Of a stretch of DNA of 45,000 nt, positions 41,420-45,000 are shown in pieces. The first letter of the stretch is position 1. Each line of letters opens with the position of its first letter. Below the pieces are notes generated by a model. It saw nothing but the letters and a program-made list of their open reading frames with translations, did not search any database and was not told the origin of the DNA. Position numbers and translations under genes: made by a program. The stretch is from Anaeromyces robustus (Eukaryota > Neocallimastigomycota > Neocallimastigomycetes > Neocallimastigales > Neocallimastigaceae). The stretch lies in contig MCFG01000430.1 of NCBI GenBank assembly GCA_002104895.1, forward strand, positions 1 through 45,000, read 5' to 3'.

Positions 41420-43549
41420 TTATTTTTTTGAAGTTATTTGGTTACTTGTTATTTCCTTATCATAATGTATATACGTCATTTCATTAGAAGATATTATACT
41501 TGTATATAATTCTATTTCAGGTTTTGTTGAAGATATTTGACTATTTTTTTCACTTTCAGCAACAAATAGTGAAGATGATCCTTGAGAATAATGATAATTA
41601 ATAATTTTTGATAATACATTTTTCCTATGTACTGATGAAATATTTGATTTTTGAATAGTATTTTTCCTTTTTGTAATTACAACATCCTTTTTTGTTGAAA
41701 TACGTCTATGTTCTTGATATACTCGTATCCAAATAATTATAAAGTAACTAGTAATAGTGGATAGAAAATTATAGATTATAATATTGACATAATATACATA
41801 TATATTATTAACAATTATTATGCGTAATATAATAAAAACAAAAGCCATAATTATATTTAAATAAAGAATATATGAAATATTTTGAATATCTACATAAGTT
41901 ATATCCACATTCCATTCTAAAAATGTTAATATAATAATTGATAATATAACAATAAATTTAATTAAAGAAGATATTATAATGTAAATGATATGAAAATTCT
42001 CAGTAAGTAAACATGTTTGAAAATTCATTCCATTTTCAATGATTTCAGTTTTAATTTGATATGAAGATAAAAAAAATGTTAATAACATTAAAATAAAATC
42101 TACCATTATTAAAGAAATTAAAGTTATATATCTCTTTTTATAAATGAATTCGGAATATTTATTATATTCTGGGAAATTAACGATTTCATAAATGAATAAA
42201 GGAGTATAAAATAAAGTAAGTCCAAATAAAACACATATAATTCTTACTTTACATTTCAATTCTGTTAATTCTCCAATTAAAAAATAATTTTGTGAAATAT
42301 AAATAAATAAACCAACAAACATAGAAGACCATATCATTTTATTATATCTACAAAAATATATTTTATATTTATTTGAAAGGACGATTATATAGGTAAAAAA
42401 CATAATAAAAAGGATTGAAGAAGTTACGAATATCACCGTTCTTCCAATAGTTGAATTATTTTCAATATAATATATTGAGGTAAGATAATCAATTTGTTTT
42501 AAAGTATTTTCTGCTGTTTCATTTCCATAAAGATAATTTGTAAAAAGAGAAATATATTTTAAAGAATATTCATCATAACTCATTAAACTTGGAGAAGGTC
42601 TTGGTATAAATTGCATATTTCTAAATGGTTCACATTTATATTTACTACAAAGTTCTTCATCATAATAGACATCATCTAATCCACTATGTTTTCCATTTTC
42701 TAAAACATATTTTATTTGTAATTTTTTAGATAATAAAAATTCTATAACTTTTGCTGAAGCAATTTTTCTTTCTTCACTAACATAATTATTAACAATTAAA
42801 TTACGACCACCAACACATGATGCTGAAACACCTGCTTTTTCACCAGGTAATTGTGAAATATATAAATCACCATATTCACCATACCAAAATTTTCCAAATA
42901 CTACTTTACCAGAAATAATGGTTATAGCTGTATTCATATCATTTAAAATAAAATTACTATCTTTAAATATATATAAATATATATTAATTACAACAAATAT
43001 TGTATATATATATATTAAGTATATATAAGTATAAAGATATATAGATATATACAGAGTATATAGATATAAAAACATATAAATATATACAGAGTATATAGAT
43101 ATATAGAAATAAAAATATATATATAGATATATACAAAGTATATAGATATATAGAAATAAAAATATATAGATATATACAGAGTATATAGATATATAAATAT
43201 ATAGATATATAGATATATAAAATTTTTATTTTTTAATATTAATTAATAATTGTAAAAAAAAAATAAAAAATAAAAAATAAAAACTAATAAAATAAATATA
43301 TATATGTATTTATATATATATTATATTTCTTTATATATTTAATTATTAATTATTAGTTTTTTTTTTTTTTTTCATACCAGATGATAGTTTATTTTTTATT
43401 TCTTTTATCATTTTAAATGCTCTTAATGCATTATCACTTCTAAATCCTGGCATATCTGATTCAATTGAATCTCTAAAAGAATATATAAATTCTAACGATG
43501 AACAAATAGATGATTCTCCATCTATATATATAATATATATTATTAATTA

Positions 43550-43585
<36 letters not shown>

Positions 43586-43868
43586 TTAGAAAAATTAATA
43601 TAATAATAAAAATAAAATCAACTTTAAATTAAAAAAAAATTTATATCTTATATTATACCTGGCATATGACCAATATATCCTATAATATCATTATTTCCGA
43701 TTTCTTTTTCTTTTTCAACGATATATTCTGCTGAATCAATTAATTCATTCCATGTTTTAGGAAGTGTTTGATTATATTTATCTATTAACTCTCTATTAGA
43801 GAAAAGTACACCAACATCAACATATAATGGCTTTATAGTTATATATATATTTAAAATTAATAATATTT

Positions 43869-43899
<31 letters not shown>

Positions 43900-44618
43900 T
43901 TTTTTTTGCAAAGGAAATTTTTTTTTTTTTTGTATTAAATTTTTTATTATTATTATTAAACATAAAAAAATTTTTTTATTTTTATTTTTATTTTTATTTT
44001 TATTTTTATTTTTATTTTTATTTTTATTTTTATTTTTATTTTTATTTTTATTTTTATAATTTACCAATCCAACTAATTTATCTTTATAATAACCGATTTT
44101 TGATGCTATTCCTTTTGAATATGAATCAATTAAATCTTTTGAAACATATTTTTTTAAATCTGCGGAATATTTAGCAAATCTACTGGTATAAATAGTATTC
44201 ATGGTAAATATATCATAATCTGTTTGTTTTTTTCTTAACCATGTTTCTACTGTTGAAGCATATCCAACATTTAATACAGTAGTATTATGTGATGATAATA
44301 ATATATTATTTAATTGAATATCTAAATTATTTTCCTTAGCATATTCATTAAAATCTTTAACTATTTTTATAATATATGGATCTTCTGGATCATATGAAAA
44401 TGCAGCAATACTAACTTCAATTCCATATACAATACCTAATATATAGAAGTAAAGTATTTAATTAAATATTATATAATATTTTTATCATATTAATGATTTT
44501 AATATTTTCTGTAATAATTTTATATAAATATATATGTAACATTAAAAATATCTATAATGTAAAAAATAATTTCAATACCAAATAATATCAATAAAAAAAA
44601 TATTTTAATAATGAACAT
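41420..44618 (-). CDS. Solute-binding-domain/class C 7TM receptor, copy 2 (intact)
   Basis: Exons (minus strand): 44618-44579, 44435-44065, 43830-43659, 43521-43378, 42960-41420; 755 codons plus stop, all introns GT..AG. Exon 1 encodes most of a signal peptide (MFIIKIFFLLILFG). Residues of about 20-415 form an extracellular domain like bacterial family 1 sugar-type solute-binding proteins: FAKYSADLKKYVSKDLI, a YYKDKLVGLPLY block, VGVLFSNRELIDKYNQTLPKTWNELIDSAEYI, and GGRNLIVNNYVSEERKIASAKVIEFL near its end. Seven hydrophobic segments follow (about 427-655), with Cys479 at the top of TM3 and Cys559 in the second outer loop, the usual disulfide pair of class C GPCRs. A Ser/Thr/Lys-rich tail of 100 residues is cytoplasmic. 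It is probably a plasma-membrane nutrient (sugar) sensor signalling through G proteins; ligand and coupling are inferred. Receptors of this build have been reported from anaerobic gut fungi. Confidence 0.92.
43010..43225. repeat. ATATAGATATATACAGAGT-type repeats in intron 4 of copy 2
   Basis: Imperfect repeats of ATATAGATAT and ACAGAGTATATAG fill the long fourth intron. The same intron in copy 1 (about 37500-37580) has a shorter version, which explains most of the length difference between these introns. Confidence 0.8.
43975..44057. repeat. TTTTTA hexanucleotide array in intron 2 of copy 2
   Basis: About thirteen TTTTTA units directly follow the 5' splice site of intron 2 (GTAAAT at 44064). 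The matching intron of copy 1 has fewer units (about 38805-38852). Read without splicing, the array appears as an Asn-Lys repeat after LVGLVNY; I consider that translation intronic because splicing to the CCATTATAT acceptor side restores the solute-binding domain. Confidence 0.9.
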
Positions 44619-44639
44619 TTTATTTTACAGATTATTAAT

Positions 44640-44673
<34 letters not shown>

Positions 44674-45000
44674 TTTTAATATAATAGAAAAATTTATATT
44701 TAATTATTTATATATATGTAATTTTAATATTTTGTAATTTGTAAATAAAAAGTTCCTTTTTAATTATTCATTTTTAAATACAATTTTTTTTTATATTATA
44801 CTTTTTACTTTAAAAGTATTTATATAATAAAAATATTAATTTTTCCACATATTAAAAAAAATATAATAATAACAATTATTAGATTGTTAAAATTTTAATT
44901 TTTTTTTTTTTTTCTTCTTGAAAATATATTGTCAAGTATTTGATTAACAATTATTGGATGTTTATTAATTCATATTTTAATATTAAAAAAACTTTTTTTA
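44619..45000. promoter_or_regulatory. 5' flank of receptor copy 2
   Basis: This is homologous to the 5' flank of copy 1 (39435-39840), including a poly-T tract (44643-44670) and one unit of the CCACATATTAAAAAA repeat. The homology continues to the window edge, so the duplicated unit extends beyond it. No defined promoter motif is claimed. Confidence 0.5.

Noticed and set aside
43897-44202. Frame ending in a long Asn-Lys repeat after LVGLVNY
   Set aside because: The Asn-Lys part is the TTTTTA array inside intron 2. Splicing GTAAAT at 44064 to the acceptor before 43830 restores the solute-binding domain in both gene copies.

Overview
This is an extremely AT-rich eukaryotic window. Long homopolymer runs, ATAA/TTTA microsatellites and other simple repeats surround a few moderately AT-rich coding islands. 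Most genes have short GT..AG introns. The composition, the N/K/I-rich proteins and a receptor fusing an extracellular sugar-type solute-binding domain to a class C 7TM domain point to an anaerobic gut fungus (Neocallimastigomycota). The lineage is an inference. I saw no rRNA, tRNA or CRISPR array.

Layout. 1-5135: non-coding low-complexity DNA. 5136-8464 (+): a six-exon YANK/STK32-type protein kinase with an N-myristoylation-type start. 9675-14675: a retrotransposon zone. An old, broken plus-strand LINE carries a younger minus-strand LINE copy (12542-14530), which is 5'-truncated, poly(A)-tailed, has an open reading frame and is flanked by a 12-bp target-site duplication. 15254-19354 (-): an intronless 1366-codon gene for a large secreted protein of unknown family. 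20740-23080 (-): a decayed paralogue of it, whose 5' half is missing where a third LINE fragment (23080-24350, +) begins.

25950-27593 (-): a three-exon gene for a secreted, Ser/Thr/Asn-rich, probably surface-anchored protein. 30460-32481 (-): an eight-exon short-chain dehydrogenase/reductase. 35906-39434 and 41420-44618 (-): a tandem duplicate pair of five-exon genes for solute-binding-domain/7TM receptors. The copy nearer the window end reads through intact. The other has two one-base homopolymer expansions that break its frame. The two repeat units differ in their minisatellites.

No operon-like logic is expected. The kinase, receptors and two secreted proteins would all act at or near the plasma membrane or cell surface, but nothing in the sequence shows that they work together. 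All multi-exon models were assembled by eye from splice signals and frame continuity. The most unusual items are the receptor pair, the unrecognised giant secreted family with its pseudogene, and the nested LINEs with clear insertion footprints.
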